From NCBI GenBank assembly GCA_036426205.1, contig CM071570.1:53465087-53529086 (forward strand): a DNA stretch of 64,000 nt. The letters are read 5' to 3'. Position numbers and translations under genes: made by a program. This document shows, piece by piece, positions 44,061-55,158 of this stretch; within the stretch, counting starts at the first letter, position 1; every line of letters begins with the position of its first letter. Source of the stretch: Ascaphus truei (taxonomy: Eukaryota > Chordata > Amphibia > Anura > Ascaphidae). The notes under the pieces are model-generated. The model saw only the letters and a list, made by a program, of their open reading frames with translations. It made no database searches and had not been told where the DNA came from.

Positions 44061-45005
44061 TGCGTCTTAATGAGAGGGAATTAAATGAAGAATTATTTTT
44101 ATCACATATGTGAGAAGTGGGATTTGCACGTGATTGATCTCATAGCCTCTATGAAAAAACAGAAAGATTCAAAGGTTGTGTGTGAAATGCAGTACTGTAC
44201 CTGCAAAGGAAAATTATGCTGCGCCAACCACTATTGCCAATTAAATCAACTAATTAGTGTGTATACATTCAATGGATAGGTAAATTAGAATACTAAACAG
44301 AATATACCGAAATACATTTAAACCAAAGTCCAATATGTTATTGGGATAAAAAGTCACGTATGAAAGTGTTAATCCAGATTGATACTTAAGTCCAGCAGCC
44401 AGAGTCCAAAACGGGGGATTCCACATCCCTCAAAAATAGAAACAGCAGTAGAAGATGATGTCCTCCGGGGCATAGACTCAGTTCATCAAAAATTGCATAT
44501 GCGGAAGAAAAGAAGAGAAACAACAAAGTGACAATGTAGTTGAAAATTATTTCCACAGTGATCTCTTCAGTATACTTGATGCAAGATCGTATCTTCAAAT
44601 AGTGATAAACCTTATATTAGGTAATTCAATTGGATACTTCTCCACTATCTATATAAGGGAATATCAATTCCTAAGCTGTTCAGTTATGTTCTTTATAGCG
44701 TGTGGGATGTACTATATGCTTCCCAATAGGTTCTGGGTAAGTGCTTATTTTCTTGTGTTATCACAACAATTGAATCTTTAGATGTATCTTTCTAAGTTCT
44801 ATATGCAGTATCCAATGGGTGGTTACTGTGTGCTGACATTGGTCGTACTGTAGTAGCTTGATAGATATTGGACAAATAATGATAAAATATATAGAAAAAT
44901 ATATACCATGGAAAAAAATTATTAAAAGACAGTAAAATAAAGAAAATATAAAATTAGTTACACTCTCAGCTACCTAATTGTTATTGCGCTTCTGAAACAA
45001 CTTGA
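44061..45005. other. Noncoding DNA, nothing recognised
   Basis: AT-rich sequence without assigned repeats or coding similarity. Confidence 0.5.
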
Positions 45006-45009
45006 TCTG

Positions 45010-45330
45010 CCAAAAAGCCTTTTTAATCTCCCTTCTTTGTGACCTGCCCTTGGTCAGCATTGGTGGGAGCTGCTCTGTCTGGTTTGCTACGATCCTGCTG
45101 GTTCACATCTCCCGTTCCTCCCAGATGTAATTGGTGGAGATTACCTTCGCCTTGTCTCTCCTTCCCCAGCTCGTGCACAGATGGGGCAGTCAGACCAATG
45201 TCGGTTTCCTCCGGAGGTGTGTGCATCAGCTTAGTTGACACCGGGCGTCAGAGCAGGGTAGGTTTGGATTCTGAGCACTTTCACAAAAGTATGGTAGCCT
45301 ATGAGGATCAGTCTTACGCGTTTCGCTAGT
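45010..45330 (-). repeat. PLE terminal repeat with hammerhead remnant
   Basis: GC-richer segment ending, in minus-strand reading, with TAGCGAAACGCGTAAGAC at about 45333-45316, the GAAAC-ACGCGT half of a hammerhead. The upstream half of the motif is replaced by endonuclease coding sequence (GATGTGAAGGTGGCCACAC), whose wording resembles a hammerhead stem II. This suggests joining at short homology. Confidence 0.45.
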
Positions 45331-45460
45331 GTGGCCACCTTCACATCGTTCAACTTATGGCCAGAGTGAGAGAAATGTTCGCCTACAGGACTGTATCGTG
45401 TTCCGCGTGTGATGCTGTGGCGATGCAGATTGATTCTCTTGTTTAGCCCCTGTCCCATGA
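45331..45460 (-). pseudogene. PLE GIY-YIG endonuclease, inverted first part
   Basis: The minus-strand frame gives GQGLNKRINLHRHSITRGTR and SPVGEHFSHSGHKLNDVKV, the second half of the GIY-YIG nuclease seen intact at 59265-59711. The following C-terminal part is found immediately to the right, but on the opposite strand (45461-45619). Confidence 0.8.
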
Positions 45461-45624
45461 TCTGAAGGTGGCCATACACAAAGGTAATCTCAGAACACCG
45501 AAAGAGAGATGGTTGCATGAATACAAATTTATGAAACTATTTGGGACACCCACCAGTGGCCTAAACCGAGACCGCAGCTTCGTGAGCCACTACACAAGAG
45601 AACTCTCTTCCCACGAGTGCTAAG
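45461..45624 (+). pseudogene. PLE endonuclease C-terminus, plus-strand part
   Basis: The plus-strand frame reads DLKVAIHKGNLRTPKERWLH, EYKFMKLFGTPTSGLNRDRS, FVSHYTRELSSHEC and then TAA, the exact C-terminus of the same PLE family. The 5-bp duplication CTAAG (45620-45624) of the adjacent gypsy element contains this stop codon. The 3' UTR of the PLE resumes at 51062. Confidence 0.85.
45620..45624. repeat. Target-site duplication of gypsy element, left
   Basis: CTAAG, matched exactly at 51057-51061. Confidence 0.92.
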
Positions 45625-46414
45625 TGTAACGCCTGAGTGCCCGCAGACCTGGCCAGTCCCCAATACTGAGGTGGGTAAGGGTATAACACGCACCCACAGC
45701 AGTGAGGGCGTGCCCGGAGTGTTGTATGATGCGTTGCCGGGCCTGGTGAGAAAGGGTTAACTTGATGCTTGCTATGTCCGGGGTGCCAGAAGTCCGTGGG
45801 TAGAGATCCGAGAACCGTAGGTCAGTGGCAGGAGAGAGCAGCGTAGTAAGGTCCAAAGCCGAGTCCAGGGAGTAGCGAGGTACACAAAGTCAACGAGAGC
45901 CAAGATCAAATCCAAGGGTATCCAACGGGGCAGGGACAGGAACTAGAGCTGTAATACACAAAAGAGCCAGGCATAGACGACCGAACAAGCGAAGCCAAAA
46001 AAGAACTATGCAGAGCGAGGAAGGAGAGGGGAGACTGGGGTTATATATGCAGGAGGACCAATGAGAGCAAGAGGTGGAGCGCAGGCCTGTCTGAGCGTGC
46101 CCAGGGATAGGTTCAGGTGCCCAGAGTGGGAGTCAGCCAGGTGAGTGGTGGAGACAGCATGTAGCTGATGGGAGGTGGATCCCAGCGGTGCGGGAGGACG
46201 GCAAAGAGGATCGGGTGCACGCGCGCCCTGTAAGGTTCCCGTGCGCGCCCTGGCCGTGTGTGCGAGGATGCGGCGTGCGCTGCGGAGGAGCGGCATTGGC
46301 ATCCGACCGGAGGAGGTAAGGAGCCGACGGGGAGGGGGTCTGGGATGAGCGGCCACACTGGGAGCCTTGGTGATGGGGACCCGCTGAGAGGCGCGTGTCC
46401 CTTGATCCCTTAAA
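45625..46414 (-). repeat. Gypsy 3' LTR (790 bp)
   Basis: Plus-strand ends are TGTAACGCCTGAG and GATCCCTTAAA; the terminal CA is mutated to AA relative to the 5' LTR (CCCTTACA). On the minus strand it includes ATTGG (CCAAT-type) and a TATA box (ATATATAA) at about 46052-46039, the core promoter. Confidence 0.93.
46039..46052 (-). promoter_or_regulatory. TATA box of gypsy 3' LTR
   Basis: Minus-strand GCATATATAACCCC with an ATTGG element about 15 bp upstream. The corresponding part of the 5' LTR is deleted. Confidence 0.6.
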
Positions 46415-46428
46415 GTACCACCCCCTTG
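46415..46428 (-). other. Polypurine tract (plus-strand primer site)
   Basis: Minus-strand CAAGGGGGTGGTAC lies directly upstream of the 3' LTR, where LTR retrotransposons place the purine-rich primer for second-strand synthesis. Confidence 0.7.
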
Positions 46429-49400
46429 AGTATCGGACTCCGGACCATCCTCCCAAGGTTTGTGAGGAAATTTCCGACGAAATTATTTAAGAAGAGCTGG
46501 GGCATGAATGTGATGACAAGGTACCCAGGAATATTCCTCCGGGCCATATCCCTTCCAATGAACGAGGAACTGAAGTTTGCCCATAGAAAAACGTGAATGG
46601 AGTGAACCTCAAATTCTTGTTGCCCTTGTATTATGATGGGGTTGGGTCTATGAGAACGGTCCGGAAAATGTACATTCTGAACGAAGGGTTTCAGAAGGGA
46701 AACATGGAACACTGAGGGTATCCTCATGGTGGGAGGTAGTGAAAGTCGATAGGCTACTGTATTGATCCATTCGAGGACCTTGAAGGGACCCAAGAATCTG
46801 AGCGCCAGCTTCTGAGAAGGAGTTTTCAGTTTAATATTTTTTGAAGAAAGCCAGACTCTGTCTCCAGGTTTGTACTCCGGAGCCACCTGACGTCGCCGAT
46901 CTGCTTGAGCCTTTTGTTTTTGGACGGCCCCTTGCAAGGCTTTTTGAATCTTTTTCCAGGAGTCTTGTAGATTAGAAACTTGGATATCTGCTGCAGGTAC
47001 ACCAGAGGGCAGGGAAGAGAGAGGAAGGCTGCTGGGGTGGAACCCAAAATTAATGAAGAAAGGCGACTCTTGCGTGGATTCATTCTTCAACGAATTAATT
47101 GCGAACTCCGCCCAGGGTAGCAGGTCCACCCAGTTGTCTTGAGATTCTGACACAAAGCATCTGAGATACTGCTCCAAGGTCTGATTCATTCTCTCCGTCT
47201 GGCCGTTGGTCTGTGGGTGGTAACCCGAGGAGAAGAGTAGGGATATGCCAAGTCTCTGAGAGAATGCTCGCCAAAACGTAGAAATGAATTGAGTACCCCT
47301 GTCCGAGACAATGGTGAGTGGAACGCCGTGTAACCTGAAAATTTCTTTAGAAAATATGTCAGCCAAGGTAGCTGAATTGGGGAGATCCTTAAGGGGTACA
47401 AAGTGTGTGTGCTTGGAAAATCTGTCCACTACTACAAGGATCGTATTCATCCCCTTAGAAGGAGGAAGTTCCACAATAAAGTCCATGGAAATATGCTTCC
47501 AAGGCTGTTCCGGAATAGGAAGGGGAAGGAGAAGACCGGATGGCTTGTGTCGGGCGGACTTGCTCTGAGCACAGACTGGACAAGCTCTGGTGAAATCAAA
47601 AATGTCTTTGCTCATATTAGGCCACCAAAAGATCCGTTTAATAAGATCCACTGTCCTCTTGAAGCCAGGATGACCAGCTGATCTGGAAGAATGCCCCCAC
47701 TTCAAGATCTGGTGGCAAAAACGTGGAGCAGCATACAGACGTCCTTCTGGCACCTTAAATCTCCGGGGGGTATGAGCCTGGGCTTTGGTGATCTCATCCA
47801 GGATGTCGAAAGTATTGGCGGAAATAATGTATCTTGCAGGAAGAATAGACTCTGAAGATTCGTTAGATCCTTCCTCTGTAGAGAACTTGCGAGAAAGTGC
47901 ATCGGCCTTGATATTCTTGGTACCCAGAATATAAGAAATTGTGTAATTGAAACGAGAAAAAAAAAGTGCCCAACGTGCTTGACGGGATCCCAGACGACGA
48001 GCCCCCTCAATATACAATAAGTTTTTGTGATTGATAAGAATTGCTACTGGCTCTTTGGTACCCTCGAGGAGGTGTCTCCATTCTTGCAAGGCTAACTTGA
48101 TAGCCAAAAGTTCACGGTTCCCGACATCATAATTTCTCTCGGCCGAAGAGAATTTCCTAGAAAAGAATCCACAAGGATAGTCTTTCTTGGGGTGAGGACC
48201 TTTGCGAGAGTACCGCCCCAGCTCCCACATCCGAAGCGTCAAAGGAAGAGACGTGTCCGGGTGATGAAAGATGGGGACAGAGACGAAAGCTTTTTTAAGA
48301 AACTCAAAGGCTTTGATGGCATCTGGGGACCATGCTGCTGGATCAGCCCCTTTTTTTGGTGAGAGCGGTAATAGGTAGAGCGATAGTGGAGAAATTACGG
48401 ATGAATTTCCGATAGTAGTTTGAAAACCCAAGGAAACACTGGACGGCTTTTAAGGAGTTCGGCAACGGCCAATCTAGAACAGCCTTCAATTTCTCAGGAT
48501 CCATGGTGAAGCCTTTGTCGGAAATTTCATAGTCAAGGAAGGCTGTGGATGATTGGTGGAAGAGATATTTTTCCATCTTCGCGTAGAGGCTATTGGCACG
48601 AAGCCGAGCGAGGACCACCCTGGTGTGACGAATGTGCTCCTCCAGGTTTTTGGAGAAAATGAGGATATCATCTAGGTATACGATGACGAAAACACCCAAA
48701 ATGTCCCGGAAGATGTCATTCATAAATTCTTGGAAGATGGCTGGGGCATTGCAGAGGCCGAACGGCATCACTAGTTATTCATAATGACCAGTATGTGTGT
48801 TGAATGCAGTCTTCCACTCGTCACCCTCTCGTATCCGGATAAGATTGTAAGCTCCTCTCAGGTCGAGTTTGGAAAATATAGAGGCTCCTTGGAGCCGGTC
48901 AAAGAGTTCCAAAATTAGAGGAAGAGGATACCGGTTTTTAACCATGATTTTGTTAAGCCTACGAAAGTCGATACAGGGTCTTAGGGAGCCATCCTTCTTC
49001 TTCACGAAGAAGAAACCCGCCCCGGCCGGGGAAGTGGAACTCTGTATAAAACCTCTCTTGAGATTCTCCTGGATGTAAGTCGCCATAGCCTCGGTCTCGG
49101 GCACGGAGAGGGGATACGACTTAGACTTAGGGAGTGTGGCTCCAGGAATTAATTCTATGGGGCAGTCGTACTAACGAAGAGGTGGTAAGACTTCCGCCTG
49201 AGTCTTGTTGAAGACATCCAAAAAATCCCGATATACCTCAGGTAGGGTAGAGAGAGGAGGTGAAGAAGCATCGAGACAAGTGAGCACAGTAACGGGAGGA
49301 ATGACCACCTCCTTCAAGGTAGGACCCCACTGGATCAGTAATTCGTCTGTCCAATCGACACGCGGGTTGTGAAGCTGGAGCCATGGCAATCCCAAAATGA

Positions 49401-49775
49401 CCCGGACAGTGGGTGAGTGGAAGACATCGAAAATGATGACCTCCGTATGACCATCCGTGGTGGTCAGGGTGAGAGGAACAGAATCCAATATTATAAACGC
49501 TGGTTGGAGCGGTCGACTGTCGATAGCCTCAAGACCATGGGTGACTTCTTCTTGACTAACGGAATTTGATTGTTGCAAGCATGGTCATGATCCCTGAAGT
49601 TGCCACCAGACCCGGAGTCGATGAAGGCTTCCACTGCTACCTGGACATTGGGACCCTCGAGAGTTATGGGCAGAAGAATTCTCTTCGGTAGCTCTTTGGG
49701 AGGAGAGGGGCAAGGAGAGATAGTACCCAGTAAAAGCCCCTCAACATTTACTGAGCGTTCTCGTTTCCCGGTCAC
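46415..49775 (-). pseudogene. Gypsy pol (PR-RT-RNase H-IN-chromodomain)
   Basis: Protease: FIDSGSGGNF near 49620 (D-S-G triad). [32 protein letters not shown] and the catalytic YLDD at about 48670. RNase H and integrase are in the 673-codon frame 48431-46410: NRELLAIKLALQEW (~105-118), INHKNL (~133-138, where the normal Asp is Asn), a Zn region with CPVC (~284-287), and integrase D317, D377, E413 with D-35-E spacing. The chromodomain phrase [17 protein letters not shown] lies in another frame near 46570-46520. Damage: in-frame stops near 49170 and 48772, frameshift in the protease, compensating frameshifts around the RNase H DAS motif (~48235), and frameshift plus stop in the chromodomain. 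Normal roles are copying RNA to DNA and integration, with the chromodomain guiding site choice. Confidence 0.93.
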
Positions 49776-50658
49776 AGGCGACAGTGACGTAGTTGATGTC
49801 CCGGGGGCCCACAGTAGAAGCAGAGACCCTAATTTCGGCGGCGTGTTCTCTCAGTGGTCCGGAGCTGCTGGCTACCGATCTGCATCGGTCCAGGAGCGTC
49901 CAATGCAGGAAGAGCCAAGGGAGGAGACCTAGGAGAAGCAGACGAGGGCAGCATAAAACGGGGACGCTGGCGCTCCTGGCGTCTCTCTTGAATGCGCTGG
50001 TCCATCCGGATGCTTAGGGCAATAAGGTCCTCTAGAGATGAGGGACAAGCGTGAGCTGCCAGGTCATCCTTGAGGGATTCGGACAATCCCTGCCAATATG
50101 CCGCGGAAAGGGCTTCATCATTCCACCGAGTCTCCGCAGCGATGGTGCGGAACTCCACCGTATATCTTGCAACCGACCTGCGACCCTGGGATAGATGAAA
50201 CAAGGAAGAAGCGGCAGTTTCCCTACGCGCTAGAGTGTTAAAGACCTGCTGGAACTCTCGCCGAAATCTGGGGTAGTCTTGTGTTATCTCAGCTCTGTGC
50301 TCCCAGAGAGGTGAAGCCCAAGCTAGATCGTCGCCCGTCAACAGGGCGTAGACATAAGCTACCTTAGAGCGATCTGTGGGAAACCGAGATGGGGACATCT
50401 CGAACTGGACGTCACATTGGTTCAAGAATCCCCCTCAAGTAAGGGGTCTCCGGCATACCGGTTGGGAGGTGGAATACGTGGCTCTGAGAGGCCCATAGGT
50501 ACTGGGGCAGGAGGTGACGGTGCAGCTGGTGAGTCCCGCAGGGAGAGGTTAGAAAGCTGCTGTGCCACGGCCGTGACTTGATCACTTAAAAATTGCCAGT
50601 GATCCATAGATACACCTTGGCCTACCTCAGGAGGGTCTGCATTTGTTGGGCTCTGCAT
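49776..50658 (-). pseudogene. Gypsy gag
   Basis: The ATG at 50658 lies only 2 nt inside the 5' LTR. The first part contains a helical MDHWQFLSDQVTAVAQQLSN and a proline-rich linker. The capsid follows in another frame (50425-49829): FPTDRSKVAYVYALLTGDDL, AWASPLWE, FRREFQQVF and VARYTVEFRTIAAET, typical of retrotransposon gag. The frames are separated by a missing base in a G-run near 50427. Past a stop at 49829, CFYCGPPGHQLRHC (about 49812-49771) is a CCHC zinc knuckle, followed by another stop. Gag normally forms the particle and packages RNA. No TGG-type tRNA primer site follows the LTR, which fits self-priming known for sushi/Tf1-like relatives. Confidence 0.9.
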
Positions 50659-50660
50659 AA

Positions 50661-51056
50661 TGTAACACCTGAATGCCTGCAGACCTGGCCAGTCCCCAAA
50701 ACTGAGGTGGGTAAGGGTACAACACGCACCCACAGCAGTGAGGCTTGCCCGGAGTGTAGTACGATGCGTTGCCGGGCCTGGTGAGAGAGGGTTAACTTGA
50801 TACTTGCTGTGTCCGGGGTGCCAGAAGTCCGTGGGTAGAGATCCGAGAGCCATAGGTCAGGGGCAGGAGAGAGCAGCGTAGTAAGGTCCAAAGCCGAGTC
50901 CAGGGAGTAGCGAGGTACACAAAGTAAACGAGAGCCAAGATCAAATCCAAGGGTATCCAACGGGGACAGGGACAGGAACTAGAGCTGTAATACAGAAGAG
51001 AGCCAGGCATAGACGACCGAACAAGCTGAGAGGCTCATGTTCCCCAATCCCTTACA
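50661..51056 (-). repeat. Gypsy 5' LTR, internally deleted (396 bp)
   Basis: The first ~365 plus-strand bases align with 45625-45990 and the last 30 with 46385-46414. The ~394-bp middle, including the TATA box, is missing. A GC dinucleotide at both breakpoints suggests microhomology deletion. Confidence 0.93.
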
Positions 51057-51315
51057 CTAAGGCCCATGTCTATGAATACTGTGCTGTATGAATGCACACA
51101 CACCGGCCTCTTACACATACAAATGTACAATATAATTCTATCCCTTTATACCAATAGGGACCACATAGTACCCACACACGTGCACAGAAATGCAACACCC
51201 TCTTACATTTCAACACCTACCCACACCATTGTTATACACTCCCCCTCTACATACTCCTTTTGTAAAGCAATTGTATACACTATGGGCGCTTTATAAATTA
51301 AGATTTACACACATA
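51057..51315 (+). repeat. PLE 3' region displaced by the gypsy insertion
   Basis: Starts with the second CTAAG copy, then follows the same order as 60180-60420: CCATGTCT...ATACTGTGCT, GCACACAC, CCACATAGTACCCACACAC and CCACCATT...ACACT. It is the 3' UTR of the PLE whose coding end is at 45461-45624. Confidence 0.85.
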
Positions 51316-51319
51316 CACA

Positions 51320-52194
51320 TGTAATGGATTTTCTAGCCTGGCCTGACCCACCCAATCTCACATTGGCCCCTGTGGTCTAACCAGTCCCCATTACATGGTA
51401 GTGTCTGGTGGTGCACCTGTTGGCAACAGGACTCCTGAGTCTCCCGCATGATGGTGTTTGGGGATTGTCAACCCAGACAGGCAGCTGAGGTAGTGTGTGC
51501 GAGTCCTACCTATATCCAGTGCAGCGCCTCCACCTCATCAGGATCCCTGCGTCCGCATGGGGATGGTTCTGATGAGGAACTCCTCTGTGGTGCCTTCCTC
51601 TGCCGAGTAATCCCAGACTCATACATGAGGGTATCTTTAATCAAGGTCATCTTTATTGGCATGGTGGTATGGGCCAGCTGCCCCTCACAGCTAGCAGCTT
51701 AGCCGCTCATTCCTTTGCTGCACTCCATCTGGAAGGTTCCTCCTTCTCCTAATGGACTTGCTTTCCACCTCTCCCCTTAGGGAGATTCAACAGCTTCTCT
51801 GTCTCTCTGCTCAGAGCTGCACAGACTCACAGCTCTTGCATCAGACCACTGCAACACTGTTGCAGACCTCCGCGTGCCTCTTACTGAACAGAGGCAGCAC
51901 AACAACAGGAAACTGAACTGCTAACTTTAGGCAGTGCTGTGTCTTATATCACCTCAGGAACAGGCACATATCTGATGTCACTAAGGGTGGACACCAAGCA
52001 TGTTGTCACTCCCCTTGGGACATATGACACCTCACCAGGGTTTGAGGGCAAACCTCCATGATCGTTACTGGCAACCCTGCATACTTACCAGGATTACTGC
52101 CAGCATGAAAGAGATATGTACACCAATTTTGCACATGGCAACACACACATACATGCTTGCTCTAACATCACAAACATTCAGGGACCATGTAACA
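51320..52194 (-). mobile_element. LTR-like sequence (875 bp)
   Basis: Plus-strand termini TGTAATGG and CATGTAACA give TG...CA. On the minus strand, a TATA-like GATATAAGAC (about 51951-51942) is followed ~290 bp later by AATAAA (51657-51652), the promoter and polyadenylation order of an LTR. No target-site duplication was found, which lowers confidence; one end lies against the PLE remnant. Confidence 0.42.
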
Positions 52195-52305
52195 CCTTAA
52201 GTCATAAATTGCATACTGCACAGGGGGGAGGCATAGGCTTCACCGACAGAGATAACAGTCCTAGCTGTCCTGTTTGAAAGTCAATTTCTTGACTTTATCG
52301 TATTT

Positions 52306-52360
52306 ATGTATGTATGTATGTATGTATGTATGTATGTATGTATGTATGTATGTATGTATG
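52306..52360. repeat. (TATG)n microsatellite
   Basis: Thirteen or so TATG units. Confidence 0.95.
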
Positions 52361-52566
52361 AGGGCCACCCCTGGCTACTATTCTACCCAATGGGCTGGCA
52401 GTAAACCCTGGTACTATCAGGTTGGCCAGTAGTTGGTATGGGGTTTTCCCCTTCCCTTTGGTACTGCACCTGAGTGACAGCAGAGGGTGGTACATCCTGT
52501 TGTATCTGGGACAACAGGGTGCCCACCTTCTGGCTGTACTTAAGGACAGGACCGCCCTAAAGTTAG
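52361..52566 (+). repeat. LTR fragment (same family as 9853-10638)
   Basis: Starts AGGGCCACCCCTGGCTACTA and follows 9859-10065 closely through GACAGCAGAGGGTGG and GGACCGCCCTAAA, then diverges. It lacks the first six LTR bases, replaced by the TATG repeat. Confidence 0.8.
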
Positions 52567-53930
52567 CAGTGCAAATTCAGCAAAATTAGTCCTTTACATG
52601 GTGATTTGAAATTTGGTCAGCGAAAGCTCTACTTTTTCCTTCCTGTTTTCTCCCTTTATTAAAAATGGCGAAGAAAAAGCTTTGGGGTTTTTTTTTTTTT
52701 TTACTTTCAGAGAATAGGGCACTCGGTGAGGGTTAGAAACTCTGAAATCTTCACATCAGAAATATAAAAAGTATTTATAAAGACTCTCTCTCTGTGTGAA
52801 TACTTTATCTTCAAAAATAAAAATGTAAGTACCTGTATTTTTCTCCAAAGAGGGCTATTTTTTCTATAGAGTTCTAAAATTACTAGTGGAGATATGGATT
52901 GCAGTGTATTGAAAATGCATACTCAGCACATCTTTGTTGGATGCACTTCGACTTTTCAACAAGCAACCATTTTCGAAACCTGCATAGCTAGGCAGGATTT
53001 TTTTCTGACCATTAATTTTAAAGTGACACAGTTATGTTTGCCAGAAGTTTTCCCTGATGCTCAGTTATACATTGATTTAATCGTTATGTAATATATAGTG
53101 ATTAAAATAGCACGAGGCCCTATTTTTATCTGCCTCAGTCACTATTACAGAATCACAGATACTTTCAGTATGTAAAGATTAGGGGGGGGGGGGGCAGGGG
53201 TTATCACATGACTAATGTCACTTCCAAACACTTTATCTTACTGGCTTTTTTGTGTTATGAAAATATTATATACTGCCAAATAATACTTAGATATGAATAA
53301 CAAATCTGCTGTCACAATAAGGTATGTTGTTTTTTTTTAAGTCATTCAATAAAGGAGGATTTATAGGAATAAATAAGCATATTTGAGAACTGAGAAAGAA
53401 AAGCAAAAGAAAAAGGTACACTGTGATTTCTTCAATTTAAAGTATTTTCTGCACTCTCCATTACGCTTCATATCATGCAGATGGAAATATTTCAATTTTA
53501 TTGTGATTGGGAAAGCTTCCACTAACTTGTGGACATTAAGTAACTCTCTGCAAAACCTTCCATGAAAGGAACATTTTTAGATTTTCCTTTACTAAAAGCA
53601 GAGCTCTGTATTTACTAAACTTCAGTAAAGTGCTGTGTACATTGCTGGTGCCATATAGATAAATATATATGTATATACAAAATAGGCTAGAGAAGGCAAG
53701 GGAGAATAGAAGAATATAACATGATAATGGCAACATTGCACATAAGGAAGGTTAGAAACAGAGTGTGAATGGCATCAAATAAAAAAACTTTAAAAATTCT
53801 ACTTTTCCCTCCAACATGCAGCCTCTAAGAAGGCTATAGTCCAAATATTCCAACAGAGTAGAATGTGTTTCTAAAGATTTAAATTTATAAAATAGAAAAA
53901 CAAAACTGTACATGCAAATACTACCTGTAA
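52567..53930. other. AT-rich DNA, nothing recognised
   Basis: Contains a T-run at 52689-52703 and a G-run at 53180-53193. No repeats or coding similarity recognised. Confidence 0.5.
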
Positions 53931-54154
53931 CTTAAAGCAGCAGTTCAAGCTGCTGTTTAAAAGAAGACAAAAAAAACCCCTTTAATATGTGCATCAATAA
54001 ATTCATACAATGATAACTAATTAGTTAAGTTCCAGTTCGATCCGTTCTCCTGTGATCGATCGGCGAAGATTTGGCTTGGGGGTTCACTAAATTGCTGTCA
54101 GTGCAGCAGAAGATGACCAAAGATGCAAAGTTCTGTGGGGAAGATCATGTGACC
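53931..54154 (+). repeat. Interspersed repeat R1, copy 2
   Basis: Same orientation and order as 5471-5695 (see there). Confidence 0.7.
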
Positions 54155-54829
54155 AGGCAATCACTAGCTACAATTGGTGCACTGCTAGAGAGAGCCTGTT
54201 TTAGAAGAGGAAGGAGATGTGACTTTGTAAATGGTTGCTATAGAAACAAAAAAAAACACTTGATAAATTATAATACATTAAATTGTAATTTGGAGTTGTT
54301 TAAAAAAAATGCTATTAGTATTTTCTCATAGTACAGAACTAATTTATTTAAAAAAAAAAAACACACATGTAGGATGATAAAACATAACTTTGAATACATT
54401 ACTGTACATAAAACCCCATAGTAGCCCAAGTGGTCAACTAGTCATTGTGGTCAGTTGGTCATTGAAATCCAAAGGCTAAAAGGGGTTAATATACATTTTA
54501 AACTACACTACATACCCCCCTTGGCTACCTTAGTGACTAGTAAAGCATTGCCATGCCCTACCATGCCCCAGGGGGGCCTTTCCACCCAACCTGGGGCAAC
54601 CACCTCATCACAATCCTCTCTATACCCACAAACCTTACACCCACCCTCTCTGCTAATTGGGCAAACAAGCCCAGAGTAACCAAATAATACTAATCAGGTT
54701 TGTCCACAAAAACCTCCCCAGCCCCCCCCCCCCCCCAAACAGGTTTTAAAACAAACCACTACCGAAAATAATAAAATACACTACCAACCCCCCGCACCCT
54801 CTTGGTCAGCTTAGTGGCTAGTAAAGCAT
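54155..54829. other. Noncoding DNA, short internal repeat
   Basis: CCTTAGTGACTAGTAAAGCATT (in parts) near 54528 recurs as GCTTAGTGGCTAGTAAAGCATT near 54810, with CCCCCC-rich sequence between. A C-run lies at 54722-54736. No class assigned. Confidence 0.4.
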
Positions 54830-54867
<38 letters not shown>

Positions 54868-54902
54868 ATATATAATATATATATATAATATATATATATA
54901 TA
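54830..54902. repeat. (TA)n microsatellite
   Basis: TA dinucleotides with TTA or AAT interruptions. Confidence 0.95.
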
Positions 54903-55158
54903 AAAACACAAAGTTATACCGCATGCACGCCAAATATAAAGGTTACCCAAAAACGGTCTAAATATGAAAAATCTATAGACAGTGGTGCTCAATGGATAAT
55001 GGATTATACCACAACAGAAAAGTATCCATAAAGCAAGCACACGGGTTATACCGAATGAATACAGTGCGAAATGAACCCGGCGGACCCGGCGAGACGCGGA
55101 GGGAGAAAGCCCGATCGGAGGGCGCTCCTCCGCGGCTTCGGCGCGCGCCAGGCACATC
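54903..55158 (-). repeat. PLE UTR joined to GC-rich block, copy A
   Basis: On the minus strand a GC-rich ~80-bp block (55158-55078) leads into the PLE leader sequence (GTGTGCTTGCTTTATGGATA ... TATATTTGGCGTGCATGCGG). The same junction occurs in copy B at 56780-57045. Its right edge cuts the PLE coding frame at 55159. Confidence 0.65.

Larger units (their letters stand above)
45625..51056 (-). mobile_element. Ty3/gypsy chromovirus, nearly complete
   Basis: A 5.4-kb LTR retrotransposon on the minus strand with 5' LTR 50661-51056, gag, protease, reverse transcriptase, RNase H, integrase, chromodomain, polypurine tract and 3' LTR 45625-46414. It is flanked by perfect CTAAG duplications. Domain order (RT before integrase) and a terminal chromodomain place it among chromoviruses of the sushi/Tf1-like vertebrate type. 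LTRs differ at roughly 20 positions over ~365 aligned bases by eye, and coding regions carry several frameshifts and stops, so it is not recent and not autonomous. Confidence 0.95.

Noticed and set aside
46006..46456. Three overlapping minus-strand frames of 81-116 codons
   Set aside because: Located inside the 3' LTR and chromodomain shadow of the gypsy element.
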